64,000 bases of DNA. Source: Trichobilharzia regenti (lineage: Eukaryota; Platyhelminthes; Trematoda; Strigeidida; Schistosomatidae). The stretch covers positions 1-64,000 of the forward strand of contig CALYDD020000402.1 of the NCBI GenBank assembly GCA_944472135.2, in the 5' to 3' direction. The stretch's first letter is position 1, and every line of letters begins with the position of its first letter. A program made the translations under genes and the position numbers. The notes under the pieces are model-generated. The model was not told where the DNA came from, ran no database searches, and was given only the letters and a program-made list of their open reading frames with translations. Of the stretch, positions 53,385 to 64,000 are shown piece after piece.

Positions 53385-54690
53385 TCACTCAAGGTGCTGT
53401 TCTTCCTACTTTTCTCTTATCTTTCTTCTTCAATGACTTGCCTCACTCTGATGATGAAATCAACTTTGTTCAGTATGCGGATGATCTGACTACTTCAATG
53501 TCTGTTAACTCTTAGCTAGATTGTACTAAGATGAAAAGCTCTCTATCAGGAGTGAGTAAATGGTCTTAAACTCAATCCTTCCAAGTGTCAGACTGTTAAT
53601 TTCAGTTTCAGATGTAAAAGAAAGTTGAATGAAGCTGTTGGTTCCTATGACCGTAACAAAATTAATGATAGTGATGTAGAAATCAAGTCTGACGTTAAGT
53701 ATCTTGGATTAATTCTTTCTTCTGACCTGTCCTGGTCTTCCCGTGTCGTAGCGATTTCCTAAAGAATATTTCGTTTGACTTTTCACATTAAGAAGTTAAC
53801 GCACTCAGGCATAACTGAACCCTTCCTCCTCTTACAGTTTGTCAACTCGTGCATCTTACCCATTCTTCCTCACTGGTCACCCTTACTCTTTCCCAGATTG
53901 CTTAAAAGAGACTATGTCATACTTCGGTGAACTCTGAAGACTGTCAGTAGGCAGAATGGTTTCCCAATGGACCATATTGTTGACACCTTCATTGATAGGC
54001 ATTTAATTTCATGCAACTGATTTTCGAAAGGAATTCTGTCAGACTGTGAGCATTCACTTTACTTCTGGGTATCTTTCACCTTGTATCTCCTCAGGTAAAA
54101 CTAGAAGTCTTTTCAGAAGACTTTATGCACGTACGCCTAGGTATAAAAATTCCACGATACCATATTTGGTGGCACGTATTTTATGTGTCAGGGACGAACT
54201 GACTAACCTTCTTCGCACTAGTAAATAAACCATTTTCTCCATCCTCATTCCACCAAGCTTTATTGTCACTGTTCTTCTTATATTTATAATCCTCTCAAGG
54301 TTTTTTTAATTTTCCCATAAGTGTAAACATCCTTTAGACTGTGTAATAACTGTTATTTTTTGTCTTTCCCTTCACCATGCGATATCAACAGAACACTAGA
54401 CTCAATAATCTACAACATGCTAAAATTTCCAACCTGAATCGACAGTACTGTTTGAAACAAAATCACTGTTATTATCACTATTATCATACTGACTATTCTC
54501 ATTTTGTACATCGAATATTTTTGGCTTTATATCGTAAATGTGGACAAAGTCCTGCGGCTAATTTTACTTATATTTTGAGCGAATCAGATGCAGTATTGTG
54601 ACAAATGCTGAGAATTCTGTTCTGTATAATAAGTACTGTTTTTGGAATAGAGTAGATTACTGTTACTTTTATTACTAGTTAGTCTATCTT
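53385..54690 (+). pseudogene. CR1-like non-LTR retrotransposon, 5'-truncated (right arm)
   Basis: Mirror of 25831-27136. Plus-strand reading shows QYADDLT at about 53474-53494, VKYLGLILSSDLSW near 53695 and SPCISSGKTRSLFRRLYAR near 54080, with stops between. Confidence 0.75.
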
Positions 54691-54730
54691 ATATGTTGTT
54701 TTTCGCGATGAAGCTAATCATACACCTCTG

Positions 54731-54966
54731 CAGTCAGATAGCATCTTTTCTTTCAATCTGAGTGCCACATAGGGCTTCCAACACTGAAGTTCCAGTTGTA
54801 GGCTGGAGTTTCCAGCCTCACTTCCAATCTTTCCACTTCTATCAGCCTACTACAGGTTGGGCAAGGTTTCGCAGTGTCAGCCGCACACAGAACTCGGACT
54901 ATGTCAGTGGATGACAGGTATTCTACACCTGAACCTCCAACACGCAGATCATGTATCACTAACCGT
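54731..54966 (-). mobile_element. SINE (RTE-tailed type), degenerate (right arm)
   Basis: Mirror of 25555-25790. Confidence 0.55.
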
Positions 54967-55648
54967 CATGTTTGTACACAGACGCATGATTAATGAGGAG
55001 AACCACTGCTATTCATAAATGCCACGGATATTTTAGAAGGTTATAACATAATCATCGACAGACAGCCGGACAACTAGATAACAGTGCCAACAATAACAAT
55101 ATCTAAACAGTCTCATATATGTACATGAAACAATTCATCAGTCTGTCAATTTCATATGTGTCCACAATTCCATCTTATCAGTCTTTTGATTCAGAGAAAA
55201 CCATATCACATGATGGGCGTAAATCAGTCACATACAGTCTAGCATGCAGTCGACGAATACACATTCGAGCCTCATCCATCACTGCCCAACATTTTTGTAC
55301 TCTTGGTCACTTTCTCTCTCTCTCTCTCTCTCATACACACACTCTTATTGGAAATACACGTTGACAACCCTACTATGTGAGTCCTCTGGATTTCAATAGT
55401 TCACGTGAGGGAATAATTGACCAGGTGATTAATTTATCAATCATTCCCATATCGCCAATCATCATTCAGCGACATTATACGGAAATGCAGTAAAACCACT
55501 GTGGAACAGTACTGCGCATAAGAACAGGATTATATAACAACAACATCAATAACAACAACGACAATATATAATACAACAAGCGCATTAACAGAGAACAGCA
55601 CACATAATGACAATATAATTGTCATTTTATGCAGCGCTTTTGTTTGTA

Positions 55649-58600
55649 TCAACCTTGTCGTTCGGCATCATGTCTCTGAAATAACAAAAAAACAAGGAGA
55701 AATACAAAAGTAACCGTTGGACATACATACACACATGGCATTAAAAAGGAAATGTAGCTAATTATTTTAGAGGGGAGTGACTTTCTACCAGTAGGTGAGT
55801 AACAACTTCCACACTCACTTTATTATCCGCCAAAGTTCAGGCAACAAGTGTAGCAACTATTTTCGTAATAGAGGCTTATTTATAAAAATGACATTCCAAA
55901 GACTTCATAAAAAGTTATTTAAAATGACTAGATAAGGATGTATCGATACCTGTTGCTGGGAATTGGGTTAGCACATCGGCGATTCATTACCGCAGGGAAA
56001 CATATGATGAGATAAAGTGAATCCTTAACGGTCATGATATACGAGTGAATTTTCGTGTAGCTAACACGTTACGCTCATCACTGGTGACCGTCAAGGATAA
56101 AATAGAAGAAGCCAACAGAACCAGAAACCGATAGAATTGTGTGTACCAGATCAGTTGTGGAGACTGTGACGCCGTATATGTACCAAAAACTTCCATACAT
56201 TTAAATATGGTCTGGTCTGGATTCAACATAGAACTTGGCATCGAAGTGCAGCAGTTCGAGTTGCCACGTTCCAAATAGCACACAAAGGTAGACAAGAAGA
56301 TGAATGAAGAGAACCAATAGAGTTTGACAAGTCTAAGAGTGAAACAGAATGAATAATGGTAGAAAAGAATATGAAAGATTACAGAGACTGAATACATCTG
56401 CGCCATTGACAACGATTTTGAGTCATGTCACCTACTCTCTCCAGCCATTGATTCCTAGAGTCCCGAGGACCCCAACCCGGAAGTCTGCATCTCCCTACCT
56501 GCCTCAGTTTAACTGTCAAGGATTTCATGGATTGATGCCATGTTTTTGTTCGACCACCACTTACTCTTTTCCAACCGGCACCTATATCAGCTAGTAATGC
56601 CCGCCGCAGGAGGCGATGGTTAGGCATGTGCAGCACGTGACCTAGCCATCTCAACTTTATAGCCTCGTCGATTGATTTTCCCTCTTTGCCCAACACTCTA
56701 CGCCTAACGTCAACATTACTTACCTTATTATACCACCTAACGTGAGAAAGAGATCGTAGACATCTATGATCAAAAACAGTCAACCTTTTCATGTCTTCAA
56801 CTCGTATTGGCCATGTTTCAGAGCCATAGAGAAGGACCGAGCGGACTTCTGAGCAGTACACACGCCCTTCAGTTGATAGCCAGATGTCACGCATACGCCA
56901 GAGATGGTGTACGTCAGCGAAAGCAGCTCGAGCTTTTACATTTAAATATATGAGTGAAAGTATAAAAAATGTCTAAAGGTGGTTCAAATAAATCTCTGCA
57001 GACTTAAAGAGGCTAGAGAACAGATCACCGACTGCGCTGAACTCGACAGAAACGAGTCACAAAATACACGTTGACAGGATCAGAAAGGTTTGGACTCGCA
57101 TAGAGAAAGACTGACTGCAGTAAGCCTACATATATGGGTGAATCCCAACAGTTTGGACACACGTGAGGGTGTGATGTTAGCTGATACATGGAAAGTCCTG
57201 ATTAATAAATAAAAACAGATGCTTTCATTTCTTTACGTTACCAGTGGAACATAGGGCTTCAAGCTGGAGGCTTGAAGTTTCTGTAGCAGTGGTGATTGTA
57301 TTTTTTACAGGATGGGGTTGCTAGCCTCATGTCCAACCTCCCCCCTTTATCAGTCTTACTACTGGCTTGGTGAGGTGAAGGAGTGAGTCGGTCGAGGATC
57401 AAACCTCGGACCACGTGCTTGTGATGGGTGTGCACTCTGTGTATGTTAATAAGTGGAAATGTAACTCCACAATATACTTTTGCTGTGGAGTTTACGCTGG
57501 ACCAAGAAGAAGTCTCTGGAATACTTGGACTCTGTGCATGATTTATATATAATTTCACTGAAACTGGAATAACTACACACAGAAACAAAAAACCCTGCTT
57601 TATTAACCTATATTGCTTGTTTTAGAAACCAAAAAGATGGAATAAGAGTTTGGAGGCAAAAAATGCGAGAGATAGCAAAGATTGCTAATAACGGACAACA
57701 ACAACAAGTACCAATTAGTATGGACAATCCCCTCTTAGCATGCACCACAGCAACATCTCAACTAAGGTCACGGATAGGGATGTTAGGTGTTTGTGAGGAA
57801 TACCTCAACCGCATGAAGTTAGTGCACAGGACTTATCTGGTAGAAACTATGAACGAGTGGCACATGAGAGCATCTCGATAAGAAGACCGAAGTCTACCCA
57901 CCTTCAGTCGGTTATATGGGTGTATACGAAATGATCTTATAAAATTGCAATAGAATATTGGTTAGGAGTAGGATAGATATGGAAATATTACCACCACAAC
58001 TATCAGTAGACAGAAACTCTTTCAATGGTTTTCTAAAGTAAAAAAGAAATTTTTTAGATCTGATGTTCTGCATGTCATATCAGTGAGCCACGTAGAAAGG
58101 TGTAGACTGCCTGGTGGTGGTTCTCGGAATTCTGAGAACCAATGGCTGGAGACTTTTGATGATATGGCCTCAAATCGTACTCAGTGGTGCCGACTCATTC
58201 ACTCTCTGTGATCTCTCAGATCCATCAAGTCCTCGTGTTTCTCATGTCACTATTCTTCCTCCTTCTGCCGATTATGAATATTTTAAAATCTTTTCCTCTA
58301 CCTTTGTGTATGGAATGTAACAATTTGAAGTGCTTCAATCTCTGTTCAGAGTTCTTTGCTCAGTCAGTTATGTCAATGTGAAAACAGTCCAATAGTATTT
58401 CAGGAATAACATTAGTGGGTTATAATAAAACGATCCAGGGAATACTGGACAGCTATTTCGCACTAGTTTGGGACTCACCGGCGGTATCCACTCACCCACT
58501 TTCTTATTATTAGTCTGATGCTCACTAGTAACTGGTTACAAGACGGAGCTTCCTGGAGTTCTAGTGAGAATTCGTGACCAGTTGGAACCATCCATTCGAA

Positions 58601-61593
58601 AGTGAGGACAAATACTCGCCAGCAATGACACTCGTTGATAGTCACGCTAAAATCACGAATTGGTAGAAGTTAGAATTCATGGGCCAATGAGTCAGACCCC
58701 AGCAGTTGAATGGTCTACGAGCTTGTCTTGTAATTGGAAGCTCCTGAGTTCGAAATCCGGTGGCTTCGTACTGCCAATGAGTCTCGGATTAGGACGAAAC
58801 AGCTTTCCAGTTACTGTCTGGTTTTCAATGCTTCTCTAACCGATATCAATCCGTTGTCAAACTTGAAACCAAGTCAAATCCCTATAAACCAACTCTAGAA
58901 AATAAAACAATGATTATTATTTAAAATAAACTGAGAATATTAAGTAGATATTCTTTTCTCTCTTCATTCCTTTCCTCCTCTATTGAATAATATATATATA
59001 TATATATATATTGTGCTGTATGCATCTCTACTTTCAACTCACTGGAGTAAATCTACGCCTGAGAATCTCTAGTCTTCTTCGTAATTCCCTTACACGTGCT
59101 TCCTGTTGGCGTATATCATCATCAGTCACAATGAATGTCTAAATGGAACAGAAAAGTGACAATAACGAAAAGACAAAACAAGAATAATCATTGAATGTTG
59201 TTACTATAATTATAATGATATAAACACCACGCGTTGGTGGTTGTTCATTGGTAGAATGCTTACCAATCACACAAGTGGTTCGAGATCCACTCCTAGATGA
59301 CGCGCTCCGTTTAACGTTGGTTAGCCGGTAGTAAGCTCGTTAAAGAGGAAAGCCTGGATATGAAACTAGCAACTCCACCCCCTCATAGAAACAACACTAG
59401 ATCAAGTTTGAAGTCCTACGTTCCACTTGGGAAGTAAACGAATGAAGAAGAATTATATTAACACTTTACGCCTTAAAAGATATGAGCTGATATCATAGAC
59501 ATAGATGCATGTACAGTGTACCTTATGTTATATTTAAATATAACTGACTAACCTACTATAAATTTATAGGGTTGAAATAACAGTTACACAGAACTTGTCA
59601 GGAACACTAGTAGTAGTAGTAATAATAATAATAATCTTATTATTCAACTGTTCAGGTAACCAACAAACAATCTCGTCGACTGACAGCATGTAGATGATAT
59701 ACCTTAACCCTTTAAGTGAAAACGTCGACAAAAAGCAAAATGGTCTACGAGCTACATCGATTAAATTTGCTAGGACACGTGTCACACATATCAGATTACC
59801 GCCTTCCCCGAAGAGCAATGTTAGCTGACACAGGATTGAGTTGGAAAAAAGTTTCGGCTGGTCAAATAAAAACTTGACGTCAATGTGTGGAATCTTTGAC
59901 TGTTCATTTGAAGCGTGTAGCAAGGTGTAGACAGCCTGGTTGGGACCTGGAGGATGCTAAGAACCAATGGCCAGAGACTATCGATGATACGGTCCAAATT
60001 GTCACACAAATTTACTTTTTGTAATCGCCGAATCCTCTTGTTTCTCCGCTTAACTATTCTTTCTTATGTATAATTCTGTTCATCAGAATTATTTTGAATT
60101 GTTTTCATTTTTCTTTACCTATATAGAGTAGGAAAACTTGAGCTGGTGCAGTTCTGTCTTGATTTGACTATCCCTAAGCTCTTTCCAATCTAGTCCTATT
60201 TGTAAAAAGCTGGTAACTAATCATGGGCAACGCATCACCCACTAACCGATAGTCAAGAATGATTCACAACCACAGGAAAACTTATAATAATTGTAATAAC
60301 AGGATTGTTTCTTCATACTAGACTAGTTACTTACTTTAATCATTGGTTGCGAGGGATTTATCGTGGCACATGGATCATTCTCAATATCTGAGAGATCTTG
60401 TTCCTGACCAATGACTGGAGTATTTTCATTTGTCAAGGCATGAACTAAACTTTGAACTAATTGAGAAGGTTGATAACCAGGTACTCCAGCACCTAGAAAT
60501 GGAACCGGGGGGGGGAGGAGGGGAGAAAAACAAAAAAGCGAAAATTCAAAGATTATTACAAATTATTGTGTGCATCACCAAGTGAACATGTGGTCTGGGG
60601 TTCTATTCGCTGCCGACACACTCGTAAACAACCCCAAGCCCGTAAATAAGCCCGATAAATAAGGCAGGCTGAGTGTCAAGCTAGCAATCCCAAGCAATAA
60701 AAAATAAAACCGCTACCTGAAGTCATATATTCCACTCGGGATGCGGAGGAATAAAACAACATAAAAAATAATGTCAATAATAACAATACGAATTAATCCA
60801 TAAAACTTACTCTGAATTCCGCTGGGCAAAGAGATTGGTTTAAACGGTTCACCAGTTTCAGCATCAACGGCCACATTACCAGCCAGTCGTTTCTCCCAAA
60901 ATAACTATAAGAAATATGACGGTAATTCTAAAGTTGAAGGAATAATGTACGCACTTGACGAGGTGCTTCTTGATTTCCATCCTCCCCATCTATTCGTTTA
61001 CATACCGGATGAGATCGGACCATAACAGGTTGAATTTCATGTATTGGATATGGACATCGTCTCATTGAAAGCAAAGACCGATTATCTACACGTGGGATTT
61101 GTAGTGAGAGAGGAGAAAATGGAACATATAAACACCATTAGAAAATTTGTGTACCTTTAGCTGAGGAAGCGTCTGTTGCCTGTTCCCCAGATTGCTTAGA
61201 TCGACGATTCAGCGTGAATTTTCCCAATCTCCAATCGAACAAACCAACATCATAATTGTCGCCTAGGATGGTTTGCATTTCGCGTTTGCTACGAACAATT
61301 TGGTTTTGAGGACTACGAAAAAAGGGGGAATAAGGAAATAGAAACAAAGATTACCTAATGTAGTAAACATATGATTTCCCGGTGCACAAACCTTTTGGTC
61401 GCATACGTTCTTCACGCCTCCAACCCGGTGGTAATGATGACGGCCATACTTGTTGTTGCTGCTGCTGTTGAGACTGATGGTGTTGCTGTTGTGATTGACC
61501 AGGCGATAGCGTTTGACCTTTATTGTAAGCTGAATATGAGCCACGTTTTGCTGGGCTGCTTAGCTGATTTGTAGTCGATGTTTGATTCTGCAT
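55649..61593 (-). CDS. MBD2/3: MBD2/3-type methyl-CpG-binding protein, right-arm copy (7 exons)
   Basis: Minus strand. Exons: 61593-61355, 61312-61155, 61085-60955, 60904-60811, 60492-60335, 59138-59043, 55675-55649. Splice sites and reading frame are all kept, and no coding difference from the left copy was noticed in the exons compared, so the same 300-aa protein is predicted. It has the MBD domain, APRQLFWEKRLAG signature and C-terminal coiled coil. It converges on the left copy, with both 3' ends facing the retroelement-filled spacer. If the duplication is real the gene dosage is doubled; if it is an assembly join of two haplotypes, this is the other allele. Confidence 0.87.
56379..56935 (-). 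pseudogene. RTE-type (Perere-3/SR3-like) ORF2 C-terminus (right arm, intron 6)
   Basis: Mirror of 23590-24146. The 171-codon frame 56379-56894 is identical in translation to the left copy. Confidence 0.8.
57225..57435 (-). mobile_element. SINE (RTE-tailed type) (right arm, intron 6)
   Basis: Mirror of 23090-23300. Confidence 0.7.
57626..57881 (+). other. Exon-like open frame antisense to MBD2/3 (right arm)
   Basis: Follows a TTGCTTGTTTTAG acceptor ending at 57625 and stays open 85 codons to a TAA. Function unknown. Identical to 22644-22899 in reverse. Confidence 0.3.
58085..58211 (+). pseudogene. RTE-type tail fragment (right arm)
   Basis: Mirror of 22325-22440: encodes RCRLPGGGSRNSENQWLETF and a stop after LIHSL. 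Confidence 0.65.
58690..58870 (+). mobile_element. Sm-alpha-like SINE with degenerate hammerhead (right arm)
   Basis: Mirror of 21655-21835. tRNA-like head with GAGTTCGAAATCC, then GTCT/AGGAC stem II and GAAAC near 58796-58800, but a broken CTGATGA core. Confidence 0.6.
59224..59445 (+). mobile_element. SINE (RTE-tailed type) (right arm, intron 5)
   Basis: Mirror of 21064-21285. A-box-like CATTGGTAGAATGC and B-box-like GGTTCGAGATCC are visible. Confidence 0.65.
59755..60020 (+). pseudogene. RTE-type C-terminal fragment (right arm, intron 5)
   Basis: Mirror of 20490-20755. RLPRRAMLADTGLSWKKVS is readable before the frame breaks. Confidence 0.65.
60564..60754 (+). mobile_element. SINE (RTE-tailed type) (right arm, intron 4)
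   Basis: Mirror of 19755-19945. Confidence 0.6.
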
Positions 61594-61639
61594 TGAAGAA
61601 TTCTGTGGTGAAAAGATAAAGATAAATACAAATAGGATT

Positions 61640-61850
61640 GAGCTGGAAACGAGTTAGGAACGGTCGAACTAAAACCTGGCATTAGTCCATGGAGAATTCG
61701 ACCGTTGGTTTAAGCCAGGCACGTAGAGAGGTGTAAGCTTACCGGTTGGAGTCCCCAGAATGTTAAGAATCAATGGCTAGAGACCGCCAGTAATATGACT
61801 CAAACGGGTTTTTTGATGGTGCAGATGAACTCACACTTTTTGATCTCCAG
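61640..61850 (+). pseudogene. RTE-type tail fragment upstream of MBD2/3 (right arm)
   Basis: Mirror of 18659-18870. Confidence 0.55.
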
Positions 61851-63623
61851 TATCCACTAAACATTCATTTTTCTACTATTCGTCATCCTTCATATTCCTG
61901 CTCATTACAATTGTTTTGAATCTCTTTCCTCTGCCTTTGTGTCATATGTGAGCGGTGTAGTAAATTGAAGTGCTTCACCTCTCTGCAAAATTCTATGTTG
62001 AAACTCAAACAAACAAGTGGAAATATTTAACCAGCTTTGGTCATTTTAGACTATACGCCTACAGAAAATCTCTCTCACCAGATCAACTAAACATTATTTT
62101 GGTTCCTCAGCTTTCTCTTGTATTACTTGAACTAGGAGATGTGATTGATTGACACACGAGCCCAGTTTGCCGCCAAAGGGTCACAACTTTTACTCCTGCT
62201 CCATCTAATTTAGCCTGCCAGAGATTGGATAGCATCATCAGCCTTTGTACGATAAATGACTCTTAGTCTCACGTATCAATGTTGTGTATCGGGTAAGTGA
62301 ATTCAGTTGAGAGTTGGATTTGACCCTGTGATAAAAGCGCTGCATTCTCCGTACAACTTATTATTCAGTTTATTGAACAATAAACCTTTCACGGTATAAT
62401 AACTACCAGATATGAGACAATTGAGCTAATGTTTTGATTATACTGCATTTGGCTTCTTAAAATTTAAAAATGGATAAAATTTGTAACTGGTGTCATTCAA
62501 CTTAAACTAGATGCTACTACCCTGACGTGGTGACCACACCTTTATACTCATACTACGATGACACAACCACCTATACTAGCAGGAACGATTACTTCTGGAA
62601 GTTTCACTGTGCTGAAGAGATCAGTTGAGTAGGAGTAGAACTGAAAGCCTACACACTTGGTTTTCCTACCTTCTTTAAAATTTCGTTACTTTATTTCACT
62701 GGCGACACTGTTTTTCTTACTATTCCTTCATCAATTAACTTTGAGACCACTGCTAATGCCTTAGGCCAAGGGAAGATTTCTTATCCCTTTAAAACAACAC
62801 AACCAACCTCACAATGAGGCTTTCAATGTATGAACCATATATCAAATAAAAAATCAGACCCCACCAGCTTCTAATACAACGTCTTGCGCTATGGAAACAC
62901 ATCGCATTTGTGAAATATACATACAAGGAACTAAAAAGTCAGCAACGACTCCGCCCCATACAGTCCAACAAGTGTACTTGTGGAACTGACCATAAGAGTA
63001 CTGTATTTTTGGGCAAAGATACTACAAGCTGTTGGAGAGAAAAATTAAGGCCCCCTAGCTCCATGTGCTATGTCACTAAATGGATATCTAGGAAAGAGGC
63101 GAGTATCCGCGTGAACAACCTCTGCTTGTAGTTTGCATCAATCAAAAAGGACGATGACCAATCCCTTCCTGAATTATCTGTGTACATTTCGATTAAACAT
63201 TATTTCTTCAGCAAATCGATTGAAGGAAGTCAAGTAAGTAGGCCCAAAACCCCTGCATGCCCGACTAATGGATGAAAACGTTAAGCCTGTATTTAGTGAC
63301 TTGATAGTGATATTTATCTAAAAGATGCCCAACACCGTTTCTAGTCTGTCTTTAAAAAACAGAAGACGGTAAATAACCCTCAGCAAAATATCAACTTAAG
63401 TTCATTATGAACCGTTTGGTAAAAGGAGTGATTTGCCTGGGTATTTGAAAGCTAACTGATTGGAATTTCCCATAAAGACCTCCAGCAGTGGTGATAAACA
63501 TCAAAGAATTGGGAGAAACTTCAACACTGGGCAGTTAACATCAAACACTCCGGCTTATCAAGAAGGCAAGTTCCACCAAAACTATAATTTGGAAAATAAT
63601 ATTCGAAAATAGTGTGCTTTAGA
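61851..63623. other. Upstream region of MBD2/3 (right arm), no gene recognised
   Basis: Mirror of 16886-18658. It contains the unassigned 73-codon frame at 62910-63131 on plus. Confidence 0.4.
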
Positions 63624-63632
63624 AGCTGATAT
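63624..63632. other. Empty Merlin target site
   Basis: AGCTGATAT, the reverse complement of the 9-bp duplication flanking Merlin in the left arm, present once and uninterrupted. Confidence 0.9.
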
Positions 63633-64000
63633 TTTTGATTCTTTCCTATAAACAATATGAAACCAGAACAGTGGGGTTGCTGATCATTCTATGTAAAAGC
63701 TTTACAGTTCTGTTTAACAACAATACGACTTTGCCGCCAGACTTAACGTCCTACTATCAGTAATTCAAAGCTTAATAGCAAACTCTATTCTACCAAACTC
63801 CCTACCACTAGGAGGGAAGATTTCAAATAAATGCCCATGACACAATACTCACTGACTGTAGTGTGACATAGTTTGTAATGATCAAGAAAGACCACTGTTG
63901 ACAAATCCTCTGAGAGACAAGAATGATGGATATGTGTACTGGAAATTCCAAGCAGAAATTAAACAGGATATCTATTAGGCTTTAAGAATTAGCTTCCACA

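Larger units (their letters stand above)
50588..64000. repeat. Right arm of the large inverted duplication
   Basis: Reverse complement of 15364-29935 minus the Merlin element. Continues past the window edge. Distinct features against the left arm include a 9-bp tandem duplication (TCTTATGTG near 52206-52215), a shorter AT tract near 58990 and the empty Merlin site at 63624-63632. Confidence 0.93.

Overview
The window looks like AT-rich genomic DNA of a trematode, most likely a schistosome. The evidence is a methyl-CpG-binding MBD2/3 gene split by short introns, Penelope-like elements (PLEs) with a GIY-YIG domain, a CsRn1/Boudicca-type Gypsy element, RTE- and CR1-type non-LTR fragments, a Merlin DNA transposon, and tRNA-derived SINEs, one type of which (Sm-alpha-like) carries a hammerhead-ribozyme core. 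No database search was possible. Names rest on motifs read by eye.

Layout. 1-6886: PLE family 1. A palindrome centred near 2509 joins a minus-strand array to its plus-strand mirror, and the plus side ends in an intact 810-aa PLE ORF. 6887-15363: mostly single-copy sequence with one unidentified 417-codon ORF, three copies of a covarying hairpin repeat, two foldback elements and a decayed non-LTR retrotransposon. 15364-29935 and 50588-64000 are reverse complements of each other, nearly identical, and form a large inverted duplication that runs past the right window edge. Each arm holds a complete seven-exon MBD2/3 gene and the same older repeats, so the two genes point at each other. The arms differ by a full-length Merlin transposon (left arm only, with a 9-bp target duplication), by microsatellite lengths, by a 9-bp tandem duplication and by scattered substitutions.

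29936-50587, the spacer: an array of PLE family 2 copies (C on minus; A and B on plus). All share a CR1-like insertion at the same nucleotide inside the DKG motif. Copy C was later hit by an RTE element. A CsRn1-type Gypsy element (Gypsy-2, plus strand) sits in the leader of copy B, and a second, younger Gypsy element (Gypsy-1, minus strand, intact 1279-codon gag-pol) sits inside the 5' LTR of Gypsy-2. LTR divergence (about 7/481 against 1/326 by eye) agrees with that order.

The host genes supported are MBD2/3 (twice) and possibly the 7.2-8.5 kb ORF. Nearly everything else is mobile DNA. The least expected signals are the MBD2/3 inverted duplication, the hammerhead-like folds in the leaders of both PLE families, the SINE/RTE shared 3' hairpin tail, and the hairpin repeats at 8.46-8.98 kb. 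Whether the big palindrome is real or two haplotypes joined by the assembler cannot be settled from the sequence alone.
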